IMG/VR virus record: IMGVR_UViG_3300050343_000162
Location: 1 to 62,950 of that record
Length of the DNA: 62,950 bases
Reading direction: 5' to 3' (one strand)
Origin: a virus
A program made the position numbers and the translations under genes. A model generated the notes under the pieces. It worked only from the letters and a program-made list of their open reading frames with translations, had not been told where the DNA came from and made no database searches. Positions 54,470-61,660 of the stretch are shown one piece after another (the stretch's first letter is position 1; each line of letters begins with the position of its first letter).

Positions 54470-55252
54470 TTAAAATTCTCCTTTAAAAATTATATCCTCG
54501 ATACTTTCCTCTGCACCTTTTGCAAAATATTTATCGTAGTGATACAATGCTTGTTCCACCTTCTCCTTTGCTCTCGCAATTGTTTCAGGAGTTGGATTAA
54601 ATATACCGACATCATAAGTCATTGTGCCTGGTTTTGTTCCGATAGGCTTTTTGGTTTTTCCAATTACAAAAAATACCATAGGCATACCTGACAAGGTTTG
54701 ATATATATACGATTGTGTATCGTAATAGTAGTAAGGTGCATTTCTGGTAAACTTAGCGACATCTCCAGATGTCTTGAGATCTATTACCATTCCCTTGCTT
54801 ATACAATCTGCCTTCCCTTTAAACTGATGCCCCATAATTTCGCCAATCATTGGCTCTTCATACTTAGCATCAAAGTCTAAAAGGTAATCCTTCATAAACT
54901 TAACCTTGTTGTTATTCTCGTTCATAAACCAATCGACTAACTCTTTAATCTCATCTGCCTCTGATGTTTTTAAAGCAAAGTCCACCTTGTTGTCTTCCAA
55001 AAACTTTTTATAAGAAGCGTCTCTCCTGGATACATCTGCTATTAAAAAGTCTTTAGCTTTGTCAGGTTGTAGAATTAATTCGTGAAACAATTTACCCTTC
55101 TCTAAGTTCTCGTTAGATTTTACCGGCAAATGAAACGCCTCTGGATTTTCTCTAAGTACTTTGATGTCACTGTTTGAAATCCATTGTTGTCCATATTTCC
55201 CGTAGTAATGTTTGTCCTCTCTTAGCTTCTCAATAATCTTTTTATTTTCCAT
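54470..55252 (-). CDS. RecE-like PD-(D/E)XK exonuclease
   Basis: A 260-aa nuclease. YGQQWISNSDIKVLRENPEA and LEKGKLFHELILQPDK are typical of the YqaJ/RecE (DUF3799) group; the metal site is FKGKADCISKGMVIDLKTSG (Asp...Asp-x-Lys) with DTQSYIYQTLSGMPMVFFVI following (the Q-x-x-x-Y motif). It would resect 5' ends to load the annealing protein encoded upstream. Near-complete motifs; length usual for the family. Confidence 0.85.
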   Translation of the reverse strand: MENKKIIEKLREDKHYYGKYGQQWISNSDIKVLRENPEAFHLPVKSNENLEKGKLFHELILQPDKAKDFLIADVSRRDASYKKFLEDNKVDFALKTSEADEIKELVDWFMNENNNKVKFMKDYLLDFDAKYEEPMIGEIMGHQFKGKADCISKGMVIDLKTSGDVAKFTRNAPYYYYDTQSYIYQTLSGMPMVFFVIGKTKKPIGTKPGTMTYDVGIFNPTPETIARAKEKVEQALYHYDKYFAKGAEESIEDIIFKGEF

Positions 55253-55859
55253 AGAGTTCTTTGTTAAGTTTTTCTATCTGAGTCTCGTCCACTATGTACT
55301 TATCCATAAGTCTTGATAAGATAGTATCCCACTTTACTTTCTGAGACTGAAGCCTCTTTGATGTCTCTACTATCTTAGACCAATTGTCGTCTGTTACCTT
55401 GACTTTTTTAACCGAACTCTCTTGGTTTGACTTGCTAATTTCCTCAGCAGTTATTTGAGGTATATCCTCCCCTGCGTATATATATAGTCCCATTCCATGC
55501 ATAGCTAAGTTTTTAGTTAAACATCTCATAAGTGTACTATTGATCTGAGTTGAATTTGGTTTCAAAACCGATTGGTTTCTATTGTCCATAACAGGAAGCC
55601 ACATCTCTAGTGTTTCCTCTTTAATCGTTACAGAAGTATGACAAAAAGCACCCACCCCCTCCTTGTAGGAGAATGGTAAGTTGGTTTCTGAGTCTCTGTA
55701 ATATGTATAGGTAGCATCAGGAAAAGTTTTCTTTACCTCTTGCCACGCCCACGACCAAGACAGATAAGTAAGTTGACCTTTCTTTTCTGTCCTATCGTTC
55801 ACATTGACTGCATTCAGCACATCAAATGTGGATTTTTTATTAATAGTTTTACTTGGCAT
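55242..55859 (-). CDS. Single-strand annealing protein (Sak/DUF1071 family)
   Basis: A 205-aa protein. Core motifs GQLTYLSWSWAWQEVKKTFP, VGAFCHTSVTIKEETLEMWL, MDNRNQSVLKPN and MRCLTKNLAMHGMGLYIYAG are those of the DUF1071/Sak annealing proteins related to Rad52. The C-terminal third is charged and variable. It overlaps the exonuclease by 11 bases, giving the usual exonuclease plus annealase pair of phage recombination. Used for repair, end joining or genome circularisation. Confidence 0.85.
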   Translation of the reverse strand: MPSKTINKKSTFDVLNAVNVNDRTEKKGQLTYLSWSWAWQEVKKTFPDATYTYYRDSETNLPFSYKEGVGAFCHTSVTIKEETLEMWLPVMDNRNQSVLKPNSTQINSTLMRCLTKNLAMHGMGLYIYAGEDIPQITAEEISKSNQESSVKKVKVTDDNWSKIVETSKRLQSQKVKWDTILSRLMDKYIVDETQIEKLNKELYGK

Positions 55860-56259
55860 TTGTTTTAATTTTAGTTAGTTTTTGAGTAACCTTATAATAC
55901 TTATTTAGGATTTGCTGTCTGGCTTCTTTTAAATATAAAAGCCTTTTGTTACTCTTGTTCCCATTAAGTTCGCTTGATATTCCTAATTTAATTCTATCAA
56001 GTTTTTTTTTATATTTTTCTAATGTAATTTTATATACTCCTACACTCCACCCCTGATTTAAAATAATTTCTAAATTTTCTCCTTGCATTTCTACATAATA
56101 ATTACCCGCAGAGGATAAGTCATATATCTTTACCCTCTTTGTCTCTATATCTTGAGCTATTTTTATTCCTAATTTCATTCTGGCTTTGTAACCTTTTCCG
56201 TCCATTGAAGTTGTCCCTGGATCATTTACTGCCTCCATAAAAATACTACTCAACATCAT
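55849..56259 (-). CDS. Hypothetical protein, 136 aa
   Basis: Starts MMLSSIFMEAVNDPGTTSMD; a mixed beta region (VKIYDLSSAGNYYVEMQG) followed by a Lys-rich helical half. Overlaps neighbours on both sides. The gene belongs to the recombination operon but has no motif I can name. Confidence 0.5.
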   Translation of the reverse strand: MMLSSIFMEAVNDPGTTSMDGKGYKARMKLGIKIAQDIETKRVKIYDLSSAGNYYVEMQGENLEIILNQGWSVGVYKITLEKYKKKLDRIKLGISSELNGNKSNKRLLYLKEARQQILNKYYKVTQKLTKIKTNAK

Positions 56260-56557
56260 GGTTTATCTTACTTAATTTATCTATAATATAAACATAATCT
56301 TTATCTTCCTCAATTAGTTTTTTAAATGCAGTTATACCATAGTGTATGATTTCTTGCGGTACATCTTGGTTAATCTTTTTAAGATAACCGCTTATTTCTT
56401 TTTGTCCCATGTTTGATTTAACACTACATAAATAAAACAGCATTTGTCTTGGCTTTACTATTTCATCTTTCTTCGTTTTTTCAAATAATTCTTCAACAGA
56501 AATATCTAAATAGTTAAGTATGTTCTCCAGGTATTGTTTGAATATGTGTTCTTTCAT
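56246..56557 (-). CDS. DnaA domain IV-like protein, second copy
   Basis: A 103-aa protein. KKDEIVKPRQMLFYLCSVKS followed by MGQKEISGYLKKINQDVPQE and IIHYGITAFKKL fits the DnaA domain IV plan (R-x-I-V-x-x-R-Q-x-x-x-Y-L, then S-L-x-x-I-x-x-x-x), though the D-H-x-x-V-x-H signature is degraded. It is clearly different from the 49278 protein. Possibly a divergent origin or promoter binder; moderate confidence. Confidence 0.5.
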   Translation of the reverse strand: MKEHIFKQYLENILNYLDISVEELFEKTKKDEIVKPRQMLFYLCSVKSNMGQKEISGYLKKINQDVPQEIIHYGITAFKKLIEEDKDYVYIIDKLSKINHDVE

Positions 56558-56721
56558 TGTATTTCTTTTAAGTCGGTTATAATTTCTTCAAGTTGATTGC
56601 CTTGTACGTATGATAGGTTTCCAGAGGTATCTTGCAGTTTCTCTAGCTTGTCAATGGACTCAGAGACTCTATTTATGATAGCCTCTATTCTATACTCATA
56701 CAATTTTATTTGTTCTTCCAT
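56554..56721 (-). CDS. Small coiled-coil protein, 55 aa
   Basis: Starts MEEQIKLYEYRIEAIINRVS and ends ITDLKEIQ; wholly helical with Leu/Ile heptads. ATGA coupling with the gene at 56557 and a position in the operon support translation. Function unknown. Confidence 0.5.
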   Translation of the reverse strand: MEEQIKLYEYRIEAIINRVSESIDKLEKLQDTSGNLSYVQGNQLEEIITDLKEIQ

Positions 56722-56724
56722 AAA

Positions 56725-56922
56725 TTAAAAGTTTAAGAGTTGTAATCTTTTGCTATATTTTTTTTGAAGTTTTGTTTTGAATATTATTTTACGAATAAGA
56801 GTTTTATCATTGACGGATCTTAACCTCTTTCTCAAATTGTCGCATTCAAAATCTAAACATAATATATACTCAGCAATATATTGTCTATGTTTTTTCTTTC
56901 TGATTAGTTTTTTTAGTTTCAT
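56725..56922 (-). CDS. Small basic protein, 65 aa
   Basis: Reads MKLKKLIRKKKHRQYIAEYI with a very Lys/Arg-rich rest. It overlaps the zinc-ribbon gene by 38 bases in another frame. Likely nucleic-acid binding by charge; no family recognised. Confidence 0.5.
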   Translation of the reverse strand: MKLKKLIRKKKHRQYIAEYILCLDFECDNLRKRLRSVNDKTLIRKIIFKTKLQKKYSKRLQLLNF

Positions 56923-57091
56923 TTTTAATAAAATAGTTGTTAGTTATAGTGTATTTGACATCATAAAATAATGTTCCTTGATGTTTGCAGTCCAGACAAA
57001 TGTAATCATGTGAAGCATAATCGCCTAAATATTCAAAAGTTTCTAGCACTATGTTTTTACTCTCACACTTTTTACAAAACTGATTGTCCAT
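56885..57091 (-). CDS. Zinc-ribbon protein, 68 aa
   Basis: Reads MDNQFCKKCESKNIVLETFE, then SHDYICLDCKHQGTLFY: two CxxC knuckles 25 residues apart, as in small zinc ribbons. It sits directly behind the TATATTTG promoter box with only four bases before the ATG. May be an early regulatory or host-takeover protein. Confidence 0.65.
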   Translation of the reverse strand: MDNQFCKKCESKNIVLETFEYLGDYASHDYICLDCKHQGTLFYDVKYTITNNYFIKNETKKTNQKEKT

Positions 57092-57095
57092 TTTG

Positions 57096-57103
57096 CAAAT
57101 ATA
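57096..57103 (-). promoter_or_regulatory. Bacteroidota promoter -7 box (TATATTTG), minus strand
   Basis: TATATTTG on the minus strand, four bases before the ATG at 57091, implying a leaderless or near-leaderless mRNA, as at 203-214. It lies in a 60-base AT-rich gap, the start of the recombination-replication half of the minus-strand genes. Confidence 0.65.
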
Positions 57104-57151
57104 TTAATTTTAATAATAATTTAAATAAATTTTAATAATAATCATATCATT

Positions 57152-57391
57152 TTATTTATTTTTTATATTCATTTCATATATAATTTCAGTCGCTTCTTTA
57201 TATATTTCTTTATTGTTTTTTGAATTAGGTGTTAAGTAAACGTCCTCTTTATATACATCAATGTTTTCTACTCCAGAATCAGAATAATAATCACAGCTAA
57301 CTCTATAAATATTTTTATTGTACTGAAATTTAACATCTACCAGGAAGATGTGAGCCTGGACTTTTTGGTTTAATATTTTTCTCATTACCAA
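57152..57391 (-). CDS. Small hypothetical early protein, 79 aa
   Basis: Starts MVMRKILNQKVQAHIFLVDV; the core VKFQYNKNIYRVSCDYYSDS is similar to IYFVYKNEKYGAYCYYEVNG of the next gene, so the two look like tandem paralogues. Beta-rich, no known domain. Confidence 0.5.
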   Translation of the reverse strand: MVMRKILNQKVQAHIFLVDVKFQYNKNIYRVSCDYYSDSGVENIDVYKEDVYLTPNSKNNKEIYKEATEIIYEMNIKNK

Positions 57392-57666
57392 TCCAAAGTT
57401 TTTTGATCTATATGAAACTGCTCTCTGAAAAACACATCAACTTGATGTTCTAATTCATCAGTAATTTCTAAATCCTTGTCCACCCCATATATATTTATAT
57501 CATATATACCTTGACCATTGACTTCGTAATAACAATACGCCCCATACTTTTCATTTTTATATACAAAGTATATAGTTAAGGAGAAGTGGTTAACTTCTGC
57601 TAATTCTGAGGTAACATTAATTACGCTATCCTCTCTTTCTTTTAATTCGTAGTCGTGTCGTTCCAT
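57385..57666 (-). CDS. Small hypothetical early protein, 93 aa
   Basis: Starts MERHDYELKEREDSVINVTS; includes the Y-K/N-x-K-Y-x-x-x-C-Y-Y core shared with the preceding minus-strand neighbour, and an acidic end. Overlaps that gene by seven bases. Probably an early host-interaction protein; function unknown. Confidence 0.5.
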   Translation of the reverse strand: MERHDYELKEREDSVINVTSELAEVNHFSLTIYFVYKNEKYGAYCYYEVNGQGIYDINIYGVDKDLEITDELEHQVDVFFREQFHIDQKTLDW

Positions 57667-57670
57667 AATT

Positions 57671-57937
57671 TTAAATGTTTAAATAATTTGTTTCATGAAT
57701 CCAATCGTATTGAATATCCTCTGAATCTTCAAAAAATCTTTCTAATGCTAAATCATAATTAACATTATTTTTGTCCAATATTTCTAATGTAGAGTTTAAC
57801 TCATTTAATTCTTGTGGGTGTATGTTATAATATACATCAGTATCTTTAAGGTATTTTTTATAATCTTTTTGATCGCACATTATTACAAAAGCTAATTTTG
57901 TTTTATTTCTATTTAATTTTTTTACTAAGTTTTCCAT
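57671..57937 (-). CDS. Small hypothetical early protein, 88 aa
   Basis: Starts MENLVKKLNRNKTKLAFVIM after the leader AAAAACTAAAACTATG. Acidic C-terminal half with Asp/Glu/Tyr. No motif recognised. Confidence 0.5.
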   Translation of the reverse strand: MENLVKKLNRNKTKLAFVIMCDQKDYKKYLKDTDVYYNIHPQELNELNSTLEILDKNNVNYDLALERFFEDSEDIQYDWIHETNYLNI

Positions 57938-57941
57938 AGTT

Positions 57942-58208
57942 TTAGTTTTTAGATGATGTTTTCTTTGTTACAATTTTATTTAAAGAATCTCCAATTCTTT
58001 TTAGAGTTTTATTATCAAACCAATTTATCCAATCATAAGCTGATAGCTGAATAATAATTTCTTTATTATCCCAATCTAACATTTGAATTGTTAAGTGATC
58101 TGATTCTTTATCTGGATAGGATAGCCCTATTATTTCTTTTATTTCTGATTTGATAACCTTTGCCTTTCCTAAGCAAATGGTTGCTTCTTTGTTGTCTGTT
58201 AGAGTCAT
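57942..58208 (-). CDS. Small hypothetical early protein, 88 aa
   Basis: Starts MTLTDNKEATICLGKAKVIK behind CTCTAAAACTATG. Mixed alpha/beta; ends in a Lys/Ser tail KIVTKKTSSKN. No motif recognised. Confidence 0.5.
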   Translation of the reverse strand: MTLTDNKEATICLGKAKVIKSEIKEIIGLSYPDKESDHLTIQMLDWDNKEIIIQLSAYDWINWFDNKTLKRIGDSLNKIVTKKTSSKN

Positions 58209-58238
58209 AGTTTTAGAGTTTAGTTAGCTTTAATTAAA

Positions 58239-58276
58239 AAAAAAGCCTTGAGTTTATCGAATCGGTCATGCTCAAG
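58239..58276 (-). terminator. Hairpin terminator, minus strand
   Basis: On the minus strand CTTGAG (58276-58271) pairs with CTCAAG (58252-58247), followed by GC and nine T. It lies in a 116-base gap that is otherwise without a gene. The long 18-base loop makes it a weaker candidate than others here. Confidence 0.55.
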
Positions 58277-58324
58277 TGAAGCGTATCGCCCTTTTAGTTT
58301 CGTGCCTTTGCCTACTTTTTTATT

Positions 58325-58633
58325 TTATTTTTTTAGTTCGTTGTTTGTTATTACTCCTAAATCTTCTAGTTCAGAGAATATTTCATACTCGTTGTCTATA
58401 ACATAGTCGTAAATTTTATCGTTAATAAATTCAATAATCTTTTCTGAATATACTTCAATAGATTCTTGACAGATTTCAAGAAAAAAATCTTTTTGTTTTT
58501 TAGTTAATTCTTCATCTTGTTTTATATCTATTTTATATCCAGAGTCCGATCTCATTTCTACTTGGTGTGATACTTTGTAAAATGTATCTAAGTATCTCCA
58601 ATCTAATGTGCAATGTTTTACTTTTTTGTCCAT
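58325..58633 (-). CDS. Small hypothetical early protein, 102 aa
   Basis: The ATG at 58633 (MDKKVKHCTLDWRYLDTFYK) is chosen over the in-frame ATG at 58660 because it follows the previous stop by a few bases and has the AACTAAAACTATG leader. Acidic, helical C-terminus. No known domain. Confidence 0.5.
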   Translation of the reverse strand: MDKKVKHCTLDWRYLDTFYKVSHQVEMRSDSGYKIDIKQDEELTKKQKDFFLEICQESIEVYSEKIIEFINDKIYDYVIDNEYEIFSELEDLGVITNNELKK

Positions 58634-58637
58634 AGTT

Positions 58638-58766
58638 TTAGTTATTTTTAAGTTGCTCATTTAGTTTTACATATTCTTTCCATACTTCCTGGAATGTTCC
58701 TTTCATCTGGAATACCTTTTCTCCTTTGTTTACTCTGTCTCTATTTGATTTGTTCTTGTTTTTCAT
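58638..58766 (-). CDS. Tiny basic protein, 42 aa
   Basis: Reads MKNKNKSNRDRVNKGEKVFQ, with FQEVWKEYVKLNEQLKNN at the end. Short, Lys/Asn-rich. Tight spacing to the next gene (4 bases) supports translation. Confidence 0.45.
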   Translation of the reverse strand: MKNKNKSNRDRVNKGEKVFQMKGTFQEVWKEYVKLNEQLKNN

Positions 58767-58790
58767 TGTTTATTATTTTAAGTTTGACAT

Positions 58791-59081
58791 TTATACCCCC
58801 TCAAGATCTTCAAAAAAGTTCTCTGGAGTTGTTGTTGTTGGTATTGGCTTATCGCAGTAAGCACAATAGAATTTACCAAATTCTCCATTAGTTAGGAATT
58901 TAGTTTGTTTATTTACTTCTAATTTTTTATGGTCTGGCAAGTCCTTGAATTGAACTACAATCTCGTTGCCCCTACAATCTTCTTGTGCCTCGTTTTTGTC
59001 GGCAAAGAATACAATGTCTCCATTGTTAAATGTATACAAGCTATCGTTAGCTTTATCATATAAGTAATAATCTGTATTCAT
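58791..59081 (-). CDS. Small CxxC protein, 96 aa
   Basis: Starts MNTDYYLYDKANDSLYTFNN, an N-terminal beta part like small phage proteins that mimic display or tudor-like folds, then GKFYCAYCDKPIPTTTTPEN with one CxxC. A single CxxC might bind zinc in a dimer. Function unknown. Confidence 0.5.
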   Translation of the reverse strand: MNTDYYLYDKANDSLYTFNNGDIVFFADKNEAQEDCRGNEIVVQFKDLPDHKKLEVNKQTKFLTNGEFGKFYCAYCDKPIPTTTTPENFFEDLEGV

Positions 59082-59103
59082 ATTAGTTATTTAATTAAAG
59101 TTA

Positions 59104-59131
59104 AAATAAACCTGGAGAATCAATCCAGGTT
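59104..59131 (-). terminator. Hairpin terminator after tRNA-like gene
   Basis: ACCTGG and CCAGGT pair around a nine-base loop (59109-59131); on the minus strand TTATTTT follows. It would end the tRNA-like transcript before the 59081 gene. Confidence 0.6.
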
Positions 59132-59202
59132 TTTTTGGCTATGGAGTCATAACTTCCATTGATTCAGATATTACGGTTTATGTTGAATATCCGCCACTTA
59201 GT

Positions 59203-59355
59203 AATAGGGGGGAGGACTCGAACCTCCGACTTCTATACCCACCATTTCCGCTTGTTCTAGAATTGAGTTCCTGGTGTTGTTAGAATTAATTAATAGCTTA
59301 ATTACGGCTTTAAATTAACTTCAAGTATAGCTTCTACCTACTGAATTACCCCTTT
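59203..59355 (-). tRNA. tRNA-like gene interrupted in the anticodon loop
   Basis: Read on the minus strand: acceptor AAAGGGG (59355-59349) pairs with CCCCTAT (59210-59204) except one A-A; U8-A9; D-arm TTCAGTAGGTAGAA with GG; a five- to six-bp anticodon stem CTATAC (59330-59325) with GTATAG (59238-59233); and a perfect T-arm GGAGG-TTCGAGT-CCTCC (59227-59211). Between the anticodon-stem halves lie 86 bases instead of 7. If the first seven form the loop (TTGAAGT) the anticodon is GAA (Phe). The extra 79 bases are too short for a group I intron. CCA is not encoded. It may be an intron-containing, degenerate or composite tRNA. Confidence 0.5.
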
Positions 59356-59361
59356 TAATTG

Positions 59362-59817
59362 TTACCAGGAAGCTTTATAGGAAAACTCATCTTCTAAAGC
59401 TTCACTATTGCTTAATATTTCCTCAAGCTCATCAGCAGTTACCTGGAGATCTTGCCAATAATCTTCGTCATATTCATCAGAGCCAAAGAAAAAACCTCTT
59501 GAAGTCGGAAGCACCGACTCCGCATGGTCTTTGTTTTTCAATGAATATAATATATCGTCCAGGAGGTTTGCTAATTGCTCGCTACTTACATAATATTCAG
59601 CACAATTATCAATTCCGTTTTGAATATTCTTAACAAACCATTGATGAATTTGATTAGCTTTACGCCAATAAATTTCCTCAAATTCTATTGTCATTACTTT
59701 TGAGGAGTCAATACTTCTTCCATTTCTGGAAATTTTGACATTATGTTTTTGTTCCTCTGGAGTATGCTCCCAATTTTTAACATACTTTTTCCTGGTTAAA
59801 TACATATCTAATCCCAT
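59362..59817 (-). CDS. Conserved phage protein, MGLDMYL family
   Basis: A 151-aa protein with MGLDMYLTRKKYVKNWEH, then EEIYWRKANQIHQWFVKNIQ and acidic C-terminus. The G-L-D-M-Y-L start and Y-W-R-K-A-N-Q-I-H-x-W-F box are hallmarks of a family common in phages and some plasmids with no established function. Its ATG overlaps the stop of the next upstream gene (TAATG). Confidence 0.7.
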   Translation of the reverse strand: MGLDMYLTRKKYVKNWEHTPEEQKHNVKISRNGRSIDSSKVMTIEFEEIYWRKANQIHQWFVKNIQNGIDNCAEYYVSSEQLANLLDDILYSLKNKDHAESVLPTSRGFFFGSDEYDEDYWQDLQVTADELEEILSNSEALEDEFSYKASW

Positions 59818-59957
59818 TATTTCAAAATTTTATGAAGAGCGTTAATCTCCTGGTTAGACATTTTATTTATTTTATCCCAATTTATAACGCTTGGTTTTTT
59901 ACCGCCAAATGCATTATTAATGAAATCTAAATCATCTTTAATTTTATTTTTGCTCAT
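59817..59957 (-). CDS. Tiny early protein, 46 aa
   Basis: Reads MSKNKIKDDLDFINNAFGGK, then KPSVINWDKINKMSNQEINA. Stop overlaps the start of the MGLDMYL-type gene (TAATG). No motif recognised. Confidence 0.5.
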   Translation of the reverse strand: MSKNKIKDDLDFINNAFGGKKPSVINWDKINKMSNQEINALHKILK

Positions 59958-60300
59958 AATTTTTAATTTTAGTTATCATATTAGTAATTTGGTCGGTCGT
60001 TTGCCAACCTAAAACATCATCAAAAGAATCTTCAAACTCCTTTGTAATGAATTTATTTTCTTGGTCTAATACCGCTACTTCAAAACTTGTTTTTCCGTTG
60101 CCGTAATATCCCTGATTTTCTCCCGCTACTACTGAAAGCGTGAAGCCGTTTTCAAAGGTATATTTTGCCTTTTTTTCTCCTAACATTCCTACTTTGAATA
60201 TTAGTTCCTCGAAATAACTAATGTCTTCAACATTCTTTACTTCGTCAATAATACTATATTTTATTAAATCTTTTAATATTTCTGTATTTGATTTTTCCAT
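59944..60300 (-). CDS. Small hypothetical early protein, 118 aa
   Basis: Starts MEKSNTEILKDLIKYSIIDE. Contains FENGFTLSVVAGENQGYYGN, a GxxxGYYGxGKTSFEVAV segment typical of a small phage family without known role. Overlaps the next gene by 14 bases. Confidence 0.55.
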   Translation of the reverse strand: MEKSNTEILKDLIKYSIIDEVKNVEDISYFEELIFKVGMLGEKKAKYTFENGFTLSVVAGENQGYYGNGKTSFEVAVLDQENKFITKEFEDSFDDVLGWQTTDQITNMITKIKNYEQK

Positions 60301-60312
60301 AATTTTTGAATT

Positions 60313-60338
60313 TTTAAAAGGGGAGACTAGGTCTCCCC
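60313..60338 (-). terminator. Strong hairpin terminator, minus strand
   Basis: GGGGAGAC (60338-60331 on the minus strand) pairs perfectly with GTCTCCCC (60327-60320) around a three-base loop, followed by TTTT. It lies between 60351 and 60300 genes. Confidence 0.85.
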
Positions 60339-60350
60339 ATGTTAAACTAA

Positions 60351-60737
60351 TTAATTGACTAACATTGATTCCATTTCTGAAATCAAATTCTTTATATCAT
60401 CTTCGGTTAATCGGTCGGATAGTTCAACCTCTAATGAATTTAGAAGCTCTTGTCCTTTCCAATATGCGTAATGATTTACTAGGGTTTCGGAATTGTCAAA
60501 AGTCGTCTGAATTTCCCCGAAATTGACCTTTTCTTGCTCGTTGCAGTAACTCATCACTTCCCAAACTGATAAATCGTTATCTTTAAGCCATTGGTTAGCT
60601 CTGGAGTAATAAGTTATAAAATAATCTTCATTAAATAAATAATGGTGCAGATCATCAGAATATTTATCCTCTAGGGATCCGTCTTCGAGTTTATCAATTG
60701 CGTGTTCAATTATACTCGATTCAATTGTTTTTGTCAT
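60351..60737 (-). CDS. Hypothetical early protein, 128 aa
   Basis: Starts MTKTIESSIIEHAIDKLEDG. Contains YSRANQWLKDNDLSVWEVMS, acidic helical throughout; similar short proteins occur in many Bacteroidota phages (DUF7222-like, from memory). A strong terminator follows. Function unknown. Confidence 0.6.
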   Translation of the reverse strand: MTKTIESSIIEHAIDKLEDGSLEDKYSDDLHHYLFNEDYFITYYSRANQWLKDNDLSVWEVMSYCNEQEKVNFGEIQTTFDNSETLVNHYAYWKGQELLNSLEVELSDRLTEDDIKNLISEMESMLVN

Positions 60738-60741
60738 AATT

Positions 60742-61107
60742 TTAAAATTTAAGTTGAAATTGTTTTGCTTTTTTTACTTCCTCCTGGAGTTGTTTTATTT
60801 TCTCCTTGAGTTCTTTTATCTCTTTACTTTTACCTTTATCAGCCCATATCTGTTTTTGTTCGTCTTCTTTTTCAGATTGTCTATAATCCTCTATATATAG
60901 AAATATTCTATTTAAAACTAAGCCGACATTTTTTGCCTTTATAGTTTCTCTTGTAGATTTTTCCGCACCTCTAAAAAAAACTTCTTTCCATGCTTCCTGG
61001 ACTTCTTTTAAATCTGTTTCTTCGGGTCGCATTAAAACTCCTATCGGAATTCCACTCAAGTAAAAATCATAATCGTAAAATTTTATATCTGGGTATTTAT
61101 AAGCCAT
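60742..61107 (-). CDS. Hypothetical early protein with coiled-coil end, 121 aa
   Basis: Starts MAYKYPDIKFYDYDFYLSGI; N-terminal mixed fold, C-terminal coiled coil KEIKELKEKIKQLQEEVKKA. Four bases before the next gene, behind the AAAATTATG leader. No family recognised. Confidence 0.5.
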   Translation of the reverse strand: MAYKYPDIKFYDYDFYLSGIPIGVLMRPEETDLKEVQEAWKEVFFRGAEKSTRETIKAKNVGLVLNRIFLYIEDYRQSEKEDEQKQIWADKGKSKEIKELKEKIKQLQEEVKKAKQFQLKF

Positions 61108-61111
61108 AATT

Positions 61112-61388
61112 TTATTTTTTTATATAATTTGGAAGATGTTTGATGTATTCATTTAAATCATCATTTGTAAATACATCTGCGTATTTTGACGGGTTTTTAT
61201 CTTCTTTGATAAAATCATAATCTCGGGAACAATCCCAAAATTTCATAGCTCGGTCATCTGTATCACAAATAAATGCGTCAATGTTTTGAAATTCATCGCA
61301 AAGCTCCAGAGCCGTTTTTTTTATCTGGAGCTTTTATATTAAAGTCATATTCATAAGTTACAACCATTCTAAATTTAAATTGTTTCAT
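61112..61388 (-). CDS. Hypothetical early protein, one homopolymer frameshift
   Basis: MKQFKFRMVVTYEYDFNIKA runs into an A8 homopolymer near 61320 that shifts the frame; removing one A continues TALELCDEFQNIDAFICDTD, RAMKFWDCSRDYDFI and ends HLPNYIKK at 61112. About 91 aa. The break lies in a homopolymer, so a sequencing error is the simplest cause. Confidence 0.6.
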
Positions 61389-61413
61389 GTTAGTATTTAT
61401 TAGTTATTAAAAG

Positions 61414-61641
61414 TTATCTCTCATTGCGTTTTTTAAGTAGCATTTGAGTAGTGTTAGCAATACCCCATTTTCTAAATGTTGGGATATTTTTTCGGCAATG
61501 AAACATTATTGTCTCATCCTCGTCTAAATTTCTGCACTCTAATTGTTTTCCTGTTATATCAGTTACAGGAAACCATTTATTTCCAAAGTCGTCATCTAGA
61601 AAAGTTATCCAAGCCATTTCTTTATTTAAGTTAATTTTCAT
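61414..61641 (-). CDS. Small hypothetical early protein, 75 aa
   Basis: Starts MKINLNKEMAWITFLDDDFG, then KQLECRNLDEDETIMFHCRK. Two Cys/His positions might bind metal but no clear motif. Between two terminators. Confidence 0.5.
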   Translation of the reverse strand: MKINLNKEMAWITFLDDDFGNKWFPVTDITGKQLECRNLDEDETIMFHCRKNIPTFRKWGIANTTQMLLKKRNER

Positions 61642-61660
61642 TTTATTAATTTTTAGTTAG

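Noticed and set aside
59203-59290. A second, overlapping Leu-type tRNA beginning GCGGAAATGGTGG
   Set aside because: The 5' part resembles a Leu tRNA start, but no matching 3' acceptor strand TTTCCGC follows.
59239-59324. Group I intron in the tRNA-like gene
   Set aside because: At about 79 extra bases it is far below the size of known group I introns, and no P/Q/R/S core pairing was visible.
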